From positions 1 through 59,988 of the forward strand of contig NZ_JAIAZY010000026.1 of NCBI RefSeq assembly GCF_019459225.1: a stretch of 59,988 nucleotides of DNA. The letters are read 5' to 3'. Positions within the stretch are counted from its first letter, which is position 1. The number at the start of each line of letters is the position of its first letter. Below, one piece after another: positions 35,942-45,317 of this stretch. Both the position numbers and the translations under genes were made by a program. Below the pieces are notes generated by a model. The model saw only the letters and a program-made list of their open reading frames with translations, searched no databases and had not been told where the DNA came from. The stretch comes from Bacillus sp. IITD106. Its GTDB lineage: Bacteria > Bacillota > Bacilli > Bacillales > Bacillaceae_C.

Positions 35942-36904
35942 TCATTTCCAGAAATATTTCATTTCCCTAAACCCTACATCCCAAAGCTTTTCATTCCCCT
36001 TAACGATTATCGTAATCTTACTTGCACGTTCAAGTGGAATTTCAAACATTTGTGGAAACAATTCCGGATAATTCAGTTGCTCCGTTCCAGAGCCGGATAA
36101 TACCTCACGACCATCGACTAAAACTCGTATACTTCCATCACTATCCATTAAGTCCGGTATTCCATAATAAAATGAAAAAATAATCTCCTTCTTGGACGTA
36201 TAAGTGTAGGTTTCACTTCCTTTGCCTTTGGCGCCAAATATATTATATCCAGGTTCGACGTTTTGACCGCTAACTTTAAAGCTGTACGGTTTTGTTCCCG
36301 CTGTTGTATGCCCGGAACTATTTTTCAGTTCATTTAAAGCTATAAAGGGACCCTCTGCTTTGGTGAACGTTTTCTCCACAATTCCGCAAATTGCTAATAC
36401 CCCGATTAGAATAACAATACACGTGATACCGGTAATAGCCATATTTAGCCAAAAGTTTTTTGTTCGATACCCTAGTTTGTACGCTCCGAATCCGATGCTT
36501 GCGCCTAGAGAGTTTTGAATGGCATCGTTAATATCAAAGCTTCTGAGCAAAGTTAGTGCCTGTATGGTTTCGATCACGAGAATAGACAGGAAGAACAATG
36601 AAAAGAAACGAATAAACTTCACACGGAATAACAATGGAATCAATATGCCGAATGGAATAAAGGCTGCCACATTTCCTAGATCTACGAAATCCATCAGAGT
36701 AGGATGCAGAAAATCAGAAATCTTTGGCAAATGGTAGAACTCAATCGGAAAAAAAATAAAGGTGACCCCAGTCGTGCTTGCAGATGCACCTATTCTGCCG
36801 AAAGCGAAAAAAATAAAATATAGTATCAAAATAGTATAAAGAATAGTTACGGTAAAAATAACTGTACTTTTTTGTGGCAATGTTATTTTGCCCTTGGCAG
36901 TCAT
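35942..36904 (-). CDS. VanZ-like membrane protein with extra C-terminal beta domain
   Basis: 320 residues from ATG 36904 (AGGAGGTG 7 bases upstream). Residues 1-165 hold the VanZ-type helices, including GNVAAFIPFGILIPLLF. A further helix (about 160-180) precedes an extracellular domain of about 130 residues with FSFYYGIPDLMDSDGSIRVL and FEIPLERASKITIIVKGN, a beta-sandwich resembling NPCBM-type carbohydrate binding. VanZ proteins change surface hydrophobicity and teicoplanin susceptibility; the added domain suggests glycan contact. The next 73 bases separate it from the IS3 element. Confidence 0.8.
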   Translation of the reverse strand: MTAKGKITLPQKSTVIFTVTILYTILILYFIFFAFGRIGASASTTGVTFIFFPIEFYHLPKISDFLHPTLMDFVDLGNVAAFIPFGILIPLLFRVKFIRFFSLFFLSILVIETIQALTLLRSFDINDAIQNSLGASIGFGAYKLGYRTKNFWLNMAITGITCIVILIGVLAICGIVEKTFTKAEGPFIALNELKNSSGHTTAGTKPYSFKVSGQNVEPGYNIFGAKGKGSETYTYTSKKEIIFSFYYGIPDLMDSDGSIRVLVDGREVLSGSGTEQLNYPELFPQMFEIPLERASKITIIVKGNEKLWDVGFREMKYFWK

Positions 36905-37413
36905 ATAAAAACACCTCCTGAAACAGTGTATCAAAAGTCATGTTTAAAATACATGATTTACTATAACCGTTACAGATATCAATGGAACCTAAAAAAGATG
37001 ACCCCTATTCAATACAGAGATCACCTTCTTAAGTCTGCCTAGCTTTTTTATGATTGTCCTTTACAAAGGGTACAGTTTAAAGAAGGAATGGCTCCTTTTT
37101 TGTGGAAATAATCGCACCTCTGGTTGTCTATCCGCTTCGTGGACAGGATTATCCTCCACACCGACTAAATATTTTTATGGTCAATTCCACAAATTTATTG
37201 ACAGACCTGTTTTAGGACCATTTTGCACAGTGGCAAATCGTGCAGGAGTGACCCTGCCACCTTTTCTAAAGAGTTGATTCATAAATGGTAATGAGGAGTA
37301 TTTCATAGTGCTGGAATCACTTTCTTCAAGTAGCTCGGCCTTATAAAAGTGTCTTTTACAAAGGGTACATTATAAATTTAAGGTCCTCTTCATAAATATA
37401 TTTAGAATTTGAA
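36905..37413. other. Gene-poor stretch with 20-base direct repeats
   Basis: TGTCCTTTACAAAGGGTACA (37055-37074) and TGTCTTTTACAAAGGGTACA (37350-37369) match at 19 of 20 positions, 295 bases apart. The plus-strand frame at 37050-37277 overlaps the first repeat and has no ribosome site; I do not support it. The block looks like a decayed mobile fragment. Confidence 0.45.
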
Positions 37414-38328
37414 TCAAACGTTGCTCTTCTGCCATTCTTCTCGATTTAATTCTCCGTTTATTGCGGTTGCGGATACAGCGCCTGAAGCAGCTGCAACAAT
37501 AGATTGGTGCAAGTGTGTAGTTGCATCCCCCGCTGCATAAACACCAGGTACACTTGTTTTTCCAAACTCATCGACTTCAATTATTCCTGTATCCGATATA
37601 CGGCAACCAAGTGCGACTGGCAATTCCGATCCAATTACCAATTCTGATTTGAAGAAAATTCCTGTGCACGGAATTTCTGTTCCATCTTCAAGCTTAACAT
37701 GGTTTACCATGCCCTCATTTGATTGGATTGAATGAATTGGCGTATTGAATACCGGGATATTATGTGCACGCAATTCTTCACGTTCTGCTTCACTCAATTC
37801 ATCAGGACCATTTGTACAAACTACTAACTGCTTCGACCACCCAGAAAGCAATGGGACAAAATGCATTAATGTCGCTCCTCTGTTTATGACAACTAATTGC
37901 TGATCCCTTAGTTCCCAGCCATCACAATACGGGCATACAAACGCACTCTTACCATAGACCTCCGCCAACCCTGGTATATCAAGATCACGATCCTTCATTC
38001 CGATAGCAAACAACAGTTTTCTTGCGGCTATCTTCACCGCTGAAGCAGTTTCCAACAAAAATTGTCCATCTTCACCTACTATCAACTCGACTGTATCTTC
38101 CAAATGGGAAACCGACGGATACGTGCGAAGCTGTTCTTTTGCAATATTTCTAAATTCATGTGGGCTAATGCCATCACGTGTTAAAAAGGCATGAGCCTCT
38201 CTGGTGACTGCATTACGCGGTTGCCCCTCATCGATAATCAATGTCTTCTTCCTAGCTCGTCCTAATATAAGTCCAGCACTTAAACCAGCAGGACCTCCTC
38301 CAATAATAACAACATCAACTTCCTTCAT
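37414..38328 (-). CDS. Thioredoxin-reductase-like FAD/NAD(P)H oxidoreductase
   Basis: 304 residues from ATG 38328; the frame extends 23 codons upstream without support. VVIIGGGPAGLSAGL binds FAD, the redox pair is C132-P-Y-C135, and GVYAAGDATT near the end binds FAD again. It is shorter at the NAD(P) part than classical TrxB but keeps the fold. Role: thiol or metal/quinone redox reactions. An Rrf2 regulator gene with two cysteines is 550 bases upstream on the same strand and may control it. Confidence 0.88.
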   Translation of the reverse strand: MKEVDVVIIGGGPAGLSAGLILGRARKKTLIIDEGQPRNAVTREAHAFLTRDGISPHEFRNIAKEQLRTYPSVSHLEDTVELIVGEDGQFLLETASAVKIAARKLLFAIGMKDRDLDIPGLAEVYGKSAFVCPYCDGWELRDQQLVVINRGATLMHFVPLLSGWSKQLVVCTNGPDELSEAEREELRAHNIPVFNTPIHSIQSNEGMVNHVKLEDGTEIPCTGIFFKSELVIGSELPVALGCRISDTGIIEVDEFGKTSVPGVYAAGDATTHLHQSIVAAASGAVSATAINGELNREEWQKSNV

Positions 38329-38876
38329 GATTAACTCACTTCCTCTTATTAGATTAACTTTCCAAATGTGTATACGCCCAATAATTACTCTGTACATCTC
38401 ATATGTTGTTAAGACCTAACCAGTACTACTGAAAATAACCATAATTCAGTTTATACTGTATTCTAACTGTGCTACGATGATTACATTACATGTTGGCATC
38501 ACCTCCTTACATAAGAACTCATCCACTAGCTCATTTGACTTTTAAATAATTCGCACATCTTTGAAACACCATCGATAGGCGCTGATTTTCTCTGTATATG
38601 GATTTTTCAGTCATAAATCCCCAGTAAAATTCGATGACAGTTAGCGATATGAATATGCAGACTACGTACAGAAACTCCTCCTTAACTTTCGATCTCTTTC
38701 CTATAATCTTCCGGGGACATCGTTTCACAATACCGGATTAAAAATCGCTGTATCTTGAATCAACTTATACGGTCCTTTTATACATGTTCATTTTTGGATT
38801 CTCCTAATTTTTTATTATAATTTTATTAAAGACTATAGAGACATTTATTATCTATAATTGGTTGAAAGAATATGTG
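38329..38876. other. Leader region between rrf2 and the reductase gene
   Basis: No supported gene. On the minus strand a perfect AAGGAGGTGAT (38498-38508) is followed after 6 bases by ATG-TAA (38486-38491), a start-stop codon pair. Downstream CAGTT-N12-AACTG and CAGTA-G-TACTG palindromes precede the reductase. The 65-codon frame at 38531-38728 has no ribosome site. Confidence 0.45.
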
Positions 38877-39278
38877 CTAGAAAACGATGTTCATTTCCCG
38901 CACAAGATCGGACATTTTTTTATTTCTCAAATGCTCTTCCATTTTTTCCTCTGCTTCCAATACTACTCTTTGAATCGGACAATCTGGTCCGTGATCGAAA
39001 CTACAATCAAACAAAGAGGCAGATCCCTCAATCGCATGAATAATGTCAAGAAACGAAATATCCTCCCAATTTCGTTTCAGTCTGTATCCACCATTCACTC
39101 CTGTTATGGATTCAATCATACCAGCCTTTACTAGCTTGGTCAGTATCTTGGACAGATAAGTTGGTGACACCTTTTGCTTCTCAGCAAGCAGCTGAACGCC
39201 CACAGGTTTATCCGGAGTCGCTGCAGTAAGAAAAAGCATCGTATGTAGAGCATAATCTGTAGCCTTTGAAAACTTCAT
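38877..39278 (-). CDS. Rrf2-family transcriptional regulator
   Basis: 133 residues. MKFSKATDYALHTMLFLTAA and SPTYLSKILTKLVKAGMIES are the Rrf2 winged helix. C92 and C100 (DCSFDHGPDCP) could bind a thiol signal or a cluster. Likely redox or sulfur-responsive control of the neighbouring reductase gene. Confidence 0.92.
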   Translation of the reverse strand: MKFSKATDYALHTMLFLTAATPDKPVGVQLLAEKQKVSPTYLSKILTKLVKAGMIESITGVNGGYRLKRNWEDISFLDIIHAIEGSASLFDCSFDHGPDCPIQRVVLEAEEKMEEHLRNKKMSDLVREMNIVF

Positions 39279-39711
39279 TCATCATCACCCTAATTAAGGA
39301 TTTTATTTATCTATAATAACTTGAATGTTGTTAAACTCCAAGTATAATGCATGGGCTATTATATTATAGCAGCTAGTCGAACTTCTTGAAAATGCTCTAA
39401 TCGTGACTATAAAACCCCATTTCTCTCGTTATGAATGGTAATGCTTCTCTTATATATTATTATGCAGACACATTACTACGATATTGTCAATCTATGCCCC
39501 CAACTTAATATAACAGCTTATAACCTATCCTTCTTTCTAATAATAGCTTGTAGAAATATTCTTTTAGTTCTTTTTTATAATTATTTATATATTTGGTTTG
39601 AAGGCTTCAATGATTTTCATACATTGTGAATTAAGTAGAGTTTTGGAATTTATTATTTGAAATAACAATTCTACGATGTAAACTCGATTTGTCTTTTCTG
39701 CTTATTTCATT
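39279..39711. other. Gene-free AT-rich stretch
   Basis: The rrf2 promoter should lie at the left. The plus-strand frame at 39435-39629 has neither ribosome site nor protein-like composition. I see no other feature. Confidence 0.4.
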
Positions 39712-40553
39712 CTAGCCTTGACTTTTATTAAATAGTCTATCAAATTTCAAGTAATGTAACATATACTTTGCAAGTGTTATGATTGCAAAAATCAACATTA
39801 AAATTATTGTGATGGAAGCGCCTGGTGGTGTACCCAATTCATAAGAAGTGACTAAACCACTTAACATGCCGACAAGTGCAATGACCATTTCATTTAATTG
39901 ACACCGTAGAAGCTTTTGCTTAAACGAAGCGATATAGCTGCAGGTAAAATGATAATGGCTGAGACAAGTAAAGCCCCGACAATCGGCATTATTACTGCTA
40001 TTGTGACCCCTGTTAACACATTAAACAAAATCGACATCGTTTTAATAGGCAGGCCAGCTTTAAAAGCTGTTTCCTCATCAAATGTAAGAACATACATAGG
40101 TTTTCGATATATTAAATATAATAATCCGATAATTATCGTTAATCCTAGTAACATCCATATTTGTTCTTTGTGAATAGTAACAATAGAACCGAATAGAAAT
40201 TGCGTTACACTTAATGTAATTCCACCAGCACTTATTTCCATCAGGACAAGCGCTACTGCCATTCCGACAGACATTAATATGGCAATCGAAATTTCAGAAT
40301 ATGTGCGATAAATTTGACGCAAAAATGCAAGCAGAGTTGCGATAATGATTACCACGAGAATATTGGTCCATGTCGGATTGATGCCAATTAACAGACCAAG
40401 CGCTACCCCTGATAACGAGACATGGGATAAAGTATCTGCCATTAGTGATTGCCTACGCAATACCAAAAACAATCCTAATATTGGAGTGATTAATGAGATT
40501 AAAAATGAAGCTTGGAAAGCTCTTTGCATCAATCCATAGAAAAACATCTCCAA
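39712..40553 (-). pseudogene. Zinc/manganese-type ABC permease (ABC-3) with frameshift
   Basis: The main frame encodes 219 residues of an AdcB/ZnuB-like permease (ADTLSHVSLSGVALGLLIGI, SIVTIHKEQIW, VGALLVSAIIILPAAISLRL) and stops early. A one-base indel near 39898 restores a second frame, LNEMVIALVGMLSGLVTSYE then LGTPPGASITIILML, that completes the last helices to the stop at 39712. With the ATPase also broken, the transporter is inactive. Confidence 0.85.
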
Positions 40554-40561
40554 GGTGAGTC

Positions 40562-40940
40562 CTCCTTCCGTATCAACTCAATGTGTTTATTAGCGTAGTG
40601 ACGAATCTCTTCATGATCGTGTGTAACCATTAAGATACCCTTGTCATGCTCTGTACTATTGGTGCTTCAATAATTTATAAAATTCATTACGTGAACGTAC
40701 ATCCATTCCAATTGTAGGTTCATCTAATATAAACAAATCTGGATCTGTTGAGAACACACGAGCAATTGATATCCGCTGCTTTTATCCACCTGATAATTCC
40801 CCTATCTTTTTATGACGCATCTCCCACATTCCCACTGATTCAAGGGAACGACGAACATGCCCTTTATCTTCTTTATCTAACCTTTTAAACCATTTGCCTC
40901 TTTGAAAACGCCCTGACTGCACCAGTTCTAGTACAGTGCT
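40562..40940 (-). pseudogene. Zinc-type ABC ATPase relic
   Basis: The translation carries VLELVQSGRFQRGKWF, KKIGELSGG then a stop in place of [21 protein letters not shown] and [14 protein letters not shown]. The nonsense codon (GGATAAAAG, where CAA would be expected) destroys the ABC signature. The Walker A part is absent and further stops follow. Confidence 0.85.
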
Positions 40941-41046
40941 CGGGAGATAGATGAGCTTGTTCAGCAATGTCTTTGATCGTGATGTCATCCAGCAGATGGG
41001 CTTCCATGTATTCGATTGTCTTTTGTAATGATTCTACCAGTGCCAT
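40941..41046 (-). pseudogene. AraC-type regulator N-terminus, fused to the ATPase relic
   Basis: ATG 41046 follows AAGGAGTGAACC. The 35 codons read SLQKTIEYMEAHLLDDITIK then DIAEQAHLSPEHC, the first helix-turn-helix of AraC/XylS proteins that often carry a GyrI-like domain. At about 40940 the reading shifts into the ATPase relic, so two gene ends were joined by a deletion. Confidence 0.75.
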
Positions 41047-41253
41047 ATGGTTCACTCCTTTAATGGCATGTTACCTTATTAACTTCTCTAAATCCTGTCA
41101 TTTTGCGCTCGATCCAGACAGTTGCCTTTACGTAATAAATCATACCAACATAAACCAAACGAATTAGTCAATTTTCATAACCTGTTAGCACAGCAAGTAG
41201 TCGATATTTTCTATATCTTTTTTTCAACTCATACCTTAACAATACATTGCCAG

Positions 41254-41445
41254 AATCAGAGGGAATACCCCGACCTCTCCGCTACTCAAATATGGGACTG
41301 GCTAAAGGAGCACGATCCGGAAATTGAAGTTGGGGAAAATACGGTAAGAAGCCGCATCCGGCCGCTGCGAAAGATGTACGGGAGCCCAAAGGAGGTGCAA
41401 CAAAGGCAGTATGAAGCCGTTCCCAATCCCCCCCAATGGAACAAG
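41254..41445 (+). pseudogene. IS21-family IstA fragment
   Basis: The stretch NQREYPDLSATQIWDWLKEH, VGENTVRSRIRPLRKMYG and QQRQYEAVPNPP matches the region of IstA just before the DDE core. Everything before and after is missing. Confidence 0.75.
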
Positions 41446-41492
41446 AATCATGAATCCACTTTTCTAAAACTCATTTTTTGAAAGCATCGCAG

Positions 41493-42233
41493 TCAACAGA
41501 TTCTTGATAGTTGATTCATTGCTTCATATTCTTTGTTTGATAACTCTAAAAGAATATCAGAAGCCTGATTTAGGAATAGTAATTCATGAGTCTCTCCAGC
41601 CTTATTAATAAGCTTAGATACCTCCTCCCACATAGGTGCGATTTTAGTAAATAGAATATATCCATTTTGTAAAGGAGTATAATCAACTATACTCAAACAT
41701 TCTTTTAAGAAATCTCTATACATATTTCTAAATAGGGATTCTCCAGTTCCCCCTCGCTCCATTAGTGTGGCTGCTAAAACTAAATCATCCTCAATATTTT
41801 CACTTCTCTCAAACCACTTCTTAATCTCTACAATTGTTTTCTTAATACCTTTATAGCCCAAATTTTTGATAGGAGGATTCTTATAATCTAAAGCGTTATT
41901 TTTGATTGCTGTTATAATCACATCCTTTAAATTTGGCATATCCTCTTTTTTCTTAATGGTATAAGACAGATTTTTTGAGACATTGGACCTTTTTCGTTTC
42001 TTGCCAATGCCAAATTTTCAAGACTTGTTTTTACCATTCCCCCTTGTTGCTTTGTATCAATCAGGTAGGCAAAACTGTCGTCATATCCATACATTGCCAC
42101 ATAATGACCAGCAAATTGTACCTTATTAGTGAAGTAATCCAAGTAATAACTGTCAAGCTTTAAGTCTACTACAACTCCTTGATCTATGTTTTGTCTAACA
42201 TGTTCCCAAGCCTCCCTTTTTATGTTCTTACTA
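41493..42233 (-). pseudogene. BtrH_N/DUF4872-type protein, frameshifted
   Basis: The first frame gives REAWEHVRQNIDQGVVVDLK, then SYYLDYFTNKVQFAGHYVAM and YGYDD, typical of BtrH_N cysteine-protease-like folds. After a shift in a six-A run near 41985, the next frame gives EDMPNLKDVIITAIKNN and a DUF4872-like helical domain. The N-terminus is missing and no catalytic Cys is seen. BtrH transfers acyl groups in butirosin synthesis; other members are uncharacterised. Confidence 0.65.
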
Positions 42234-42508
42234 TTTTATTTAGCTGGACCTTTCATGTTTAATTACGTTTAACAGATAAGAAATGACTTTAAAAAACTTT
42301 ATTTTTGTATTATTCATTATTTTGTTCGATCAGTTTTTATGGAATTGTAATAAAATAGAGTTTGACATTTAAAGTATTTCTTCTTTTGGTCCTTTATATT
42401 AAATATTAAAAATGATTCTACCCAACTGTTAATATTCAGTTGTGTTATTGTTTTTTTAAAAATTTTTCTCTGATTTTTGGCATTTTACAAAAAAACTTGT
42501 TGAAGGTA

Positions 42509-42556
42509 ATGAAAGGGGAAATCATCACCCATCTTTGCAGTTTCGAAGAGAGTTGA
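42509..42556 (+). CDS. Leader ORF of module B (15 codons)
   Basis: MKGEIITHLCSFEES then TGA, closely matching the first 12 codons of leaders A and C. A degraded attenuator hairpin (CCCAACTG 42421-42428) precedes it. The Orf7 gene that should follow is broken, so coupling is lost. Confidence 0.45.
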   Translation: MKGEIITHLCSFEES

Positions 42557-42975
42557 GTGTATGGTACCGAACGGCAGGTGCGTTGTGCATTTAACGCTTT
42601 TTGTAAGCGAGTACTGAAAAATGAAGCAATCAACATATACAAAGAAAGGCAGAAACGGAGATAACATTTTCAAATTTAACACCGTTAGAAGAAAAACAGC
42701 TCTATACCTTAGACAAACACTAAAAGGGAGAAGAAATAGAAGGACTTCAAGTAGCTGGTAAGAGAATTACTCCTACACTTCTTGCAAAAGCGATGCATAG
42801 CTTGCCAGTTGAGAAGCGTACTATCATCCTACTATACTACTTTTTTAATCTTTCTGATGTAAAAATTGATCAATTGTTCAACATTCCACGTTAGTACTGT
42901 ACAGTATAGGCGAACGAGTTCTTTAAACCGTTAAGACGTTTTTTGGAGGAACATGCAGATGAATGGGATGATTAA
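42557..42975 (+). pseudogene. Orf7-type sigma-like gene, degenerate (module B)
   Basis: Pieces RQVRCAFNAFCKRVLKNEAI, LTPLEEKQLYTLDKH, ITPTLLAKAMHSLPVEKRT and ILLYYFFNLSDVKIDQL align with modules A and C but are broken by several stops and frameshifts. The start has also changed. The gene end (EEHADEWDD) is kept and overlaps orf8. Confidence 0.85.
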
Positions 42976-43213
42976 TACTAATACGGAAAGAAATGAGCGT
43001 GGCTTGTTGCCGTATCCAATTATTTTAGCTGCAAATAAGGGTGAGCTAGAAGCAATGAAAGTAGTTGTTCTACATTATAGAAGCTATATGACAAGTTTAT
43101 ACATGTGTAAGCTCCGTGATGAACAAGGAAACACTTATTGGGGCATCGATGAAGATACACGCGAACGCTTACGAACGAAGCTTATGCAATCTGTTTTAGC
43201 TTTCAAAATTTGA
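42959..43213 (+). CDS. Orf8-type helix-turn-helix protein (HTH_16), module B
   Basis: 84 residues from ATG 42959 (GGAGG 8 bases upstream). Only minor differences from copies A and C (RGLLPYPIILAANKGELEAM). Intact although its Orf7 partner is dead, so it may still act or be recently orphaned. Confidence 0.85.
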   Translation: MNGMINTNTERNERGLLPYPIILAANKGELEAMKVVVLHYRSYMTSLYMCKLRDEQGNTYWGIDEDTRERLRTKLMQSVLAFKI

Positions 43214-43557
43214 ATACAGAACGGTTAGGTTTTCCCTTTCATTAATCATATATTTGTTCTTTGACAAAGAAAGCACGGAAGATTACGCCGTGCAGTATAA
43301 GCAAAAAATCAGATACGTTCTACTGATGATGAGCCACTTGATTCATACGCCATGACTTTCGTTAGAAACGAGCGATAATCTATGAATCTAATGTAATCGT
43401 GGTGGATTGCTGGCGATAACCCATCAGTTAGGATAATGATACTCCCCTATCGTCATGGTTCGAGCGTTTGAACCGTCGCAAGCTATGAGTAGGGCTGGAA
43501 GAAATACTTGCAGGGGTGAAATTCCCGTGGAGCTGCACCAGCAGCCGTCTGATTTTT
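43214..43557 (+). ncRNA. Candidate structured RNA after orf8 (copy B)
   Basis: Second copy of the conserved block. The last hairpin reads GCTGC-ACCA-GCAGC, against GCTGT/ACAGC in copies A and C: a compensatory change of one pair. GCACGG/CCGTGC is fully paired. Ends CGTCTGATTTTT. Confidence 0.55.
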
Positions 43558-43730
43558 GATATTCAATTTAGCAAGATAGGTTAAAGTAACTATCAAGTTA
43601 TGACATTAAATCCTTTTAATTTTAGTGCAAGAGCCAAATTCACGCAACGTATTAGAATTAGTTTTATAGACGCGATATAATAATAGACAGATATCAAATA
43701 GCATATCCTAGTCTATGGAAAGGAGTTCAT

Positions 43731-43916
43731 ATGGTCACAGTCACTAAAAAAGACTTGATAGCACTAGGTTATGGTCCCTCTTTTTCAGCTGATATCATTA
43801 GAGAGTGTAAAAAACTAATGATTTCAAAAGGGCATACGTATTATCAATCTAAAAAGTTAGATCGTGTTCCTAAAGAAGCTGTAGAGGAAGTATTAGGGAT
43901 AACTTTAGATGTGTGA
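43731..43916 (+). CDS. DUF3173 small protein (excisionase-like), module B
   Basis: 61 residues, AAAGGAG before ATG 43731. KKDLIALGYGPSFSADIIRE and GHTYYQSKKLDRVPKEAVEE match the DUF3173 family found directly upstream of integrases in Gram-positive conjugative elements, where an excisionase would be. A role in excision is inferred from position. Confidence 0.85.
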   Translation: MVTVTKKDLIALGYGPSFSADIIRECKKLMISKGHTYYQSKKLDRVPKEAVEEVLGITLDV

Positions 43917-43954
43917 TTTGTACTTCTTGCACTAATTGCGTAAGGAGTGAAATC

Positions 43955-45166
43955 ATGACTAAAGATATCGTCAAAAAGGCAAAGAACGGAACTTATTATT
44001 TTAGGGCAAATTTAGGATATCACCCCATCACTGGCAAGCAAATTCAGAAGTACCGCAGTGGTTTTAAGACAAAAAAAGAAGCAAGGGAAGAATATTCGAG
44101 GTTACTGCTTACAAAGTCAGACGCATTAGAAGAAAAGCAAGATGACGTTTTATTCCAACATTTTATTGAAGATATTTTCTTACCTTGGTATAAAACACAA
44201 GTAAAAGGAAGAACGTACGATAATCGATTACCAACTGTAAGAAAACATTTCACTTTTTTTAATAACTTAATCACAACAGAAATTACCCCGATTCATGTTC
44301 AAAAATGGCAATTAGCGTTATCTAAAAAGAAGTATCGTTCTTCTTATATTAGAAATGTTCAAGGGTTGTTTTCTATGGCAATGGATCGAGCTGTTGTTTT
44401 AGGGTTAGCTGAAAATAATCCATCAAAAATTGTAGGTAATGTGAAGAAAACAAAGACAAAAATAGACTTTTGGACAAAAGAGGAATTTGAAAAAGTCATC
44501 TCTCTTTTCTATAAAGAAGATTATTATCAACATTTTTTATTTATTTCATTGTGGTTTTTATTTATGACAGGCATGCGAATTGGAGAAGCCACTGCGGTTC
44601 AATGGGAAGATATTGACTTTGACAAAGGTCTGTTATATATCGATAAAACACTTTACTATAAGAATTTGGATAATTATTCTTTTGTAGAACCAAAAACAAA
44701 GGCTAGTGTTCGTCATATTGCATTAGATGGAGATACATTAACGTTACTCCGCGAATGGAAGGACGTGCAGCAATCTGTCGTTCAAACCAATTTTGTAATG
44801 AGCTATAATGGTGTCCCCACACAAAAGCATACGTTAGCGAATGCCATTACACGTTTTTCAAAAAAAGCTGGGGTTCATCGAATTAGATTACATGCTTTAA
44901 GACATTCTCACGCTTCTTTGCTTATTAGTATGGGCGAAAACCCATTAATCATTAAAGACCGCCTAGGGCATGAAGATATTGAAACGACACTTGGCACCTA
45001 CGGACATTTGTATCCAAACAGTAACTTTGAAGTAGCCTATAAATTAGAAGGTATTATGTCTTACCAAACAGCAACAGAAAATGAAGATACTTCACCCAAG
45101 AATCAATTCACTGCTCGTTACCTACGTAAAGGTTTAAAAACAAATAATGCAATAACAATGCAATGA
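43955..45166 (+). CDS. Tyrosine integrase 1
   Basis: 403 residues from ATG 43955 (AAGGAG 8 bases upstream); the frame back to 43913 overlaps the DUF3173 gene. Arm-binding start (YYFRANLGYHPITGKQI), SAM-like core domain and catalytic residues R208, K248, H313-x-x-R316, H339 and Y349 are all present. It should integrate and excise its element. Converges with integrase 2. Confidence 0.94.
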   Translation: MTKDIVKKAKNGTYYFRANLGYHPITGKQIQKYRSGFKTKKEAREEYSRLLLTKSDALEEKQDDVLFQHFIEDIFLPWYKTQVKGRTYDNRLPTVRKHFTFFNNLITTEITPIHVQKWQLALSKKKYRSSYIRNVQGLFSMAMDRAVVLGLAENNPSKIVGNVKKTKTKIDFWTKEEFEKVISLFYKEDYYQHFLFISLWFLFMTGMRIGEATAVQWEDIDFDKGLLYIDKTLYYKNLDNYSFVEPKTKASVRHIALDGDTLTLLREWKDVQQSVVQTNFVMSYNGVPTQKHTLANAITRFSKKAGVHRIRLHALRHSHASLLISMGENPLIIKDRLGHEDIETTLGTYGHLYPNSNFEVAYKLEGIMSYQTATENEDTSPKNQFTARYLRKGLKTNNAITMQ

Positions 45167-45178
45167 AAATAGAGTAAA

Positions 45179-45214
45179 GAGCCGAAACCCTTGTAAACAA
45201 AGGGGTTTCAGCTC
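45179..45214. terminator. Bidirectional terminator between the integrases
   Basis: GAGCCGAAACCC pairs with GGGGTTTCAGCTC around CTTGTAAACAAA with small mismatches. The remaining 45215-45317 has no gene and may contain the joined element ends or att sites (repeat-poor, GC-richer). Confidence 0.65.
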
Positions 45215-45317
45215 TCCTTCTACTACTCCCACTCCAAGTTTGCAGGTGGCGTCAAAACGTTGCTATATCAATGTTCTTCGCACCTTCAAATTGTTTTGGC
45301 GGGGATTCTGGCGGAAC

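Noticed and set aside
37050-37277. 75-codon frame with a CTVANRAGVTLPPFLKS end
   Set aside because: Reads somewhat protein-like at the end but lacks a ribosome site, begins in a direct repeat and matches no family I know.
38531-38728. 65-codon minus-strand frame with a hydrophobic stretch
   Set aside because: No ribosome site; an alternative frame in the same DNA looks equally coding-like, so neither is supported.
39435-39629. 64-codon plus-strand frame
   Set aside because: AT-rich hydrophobic noise without ribosome site or homology.
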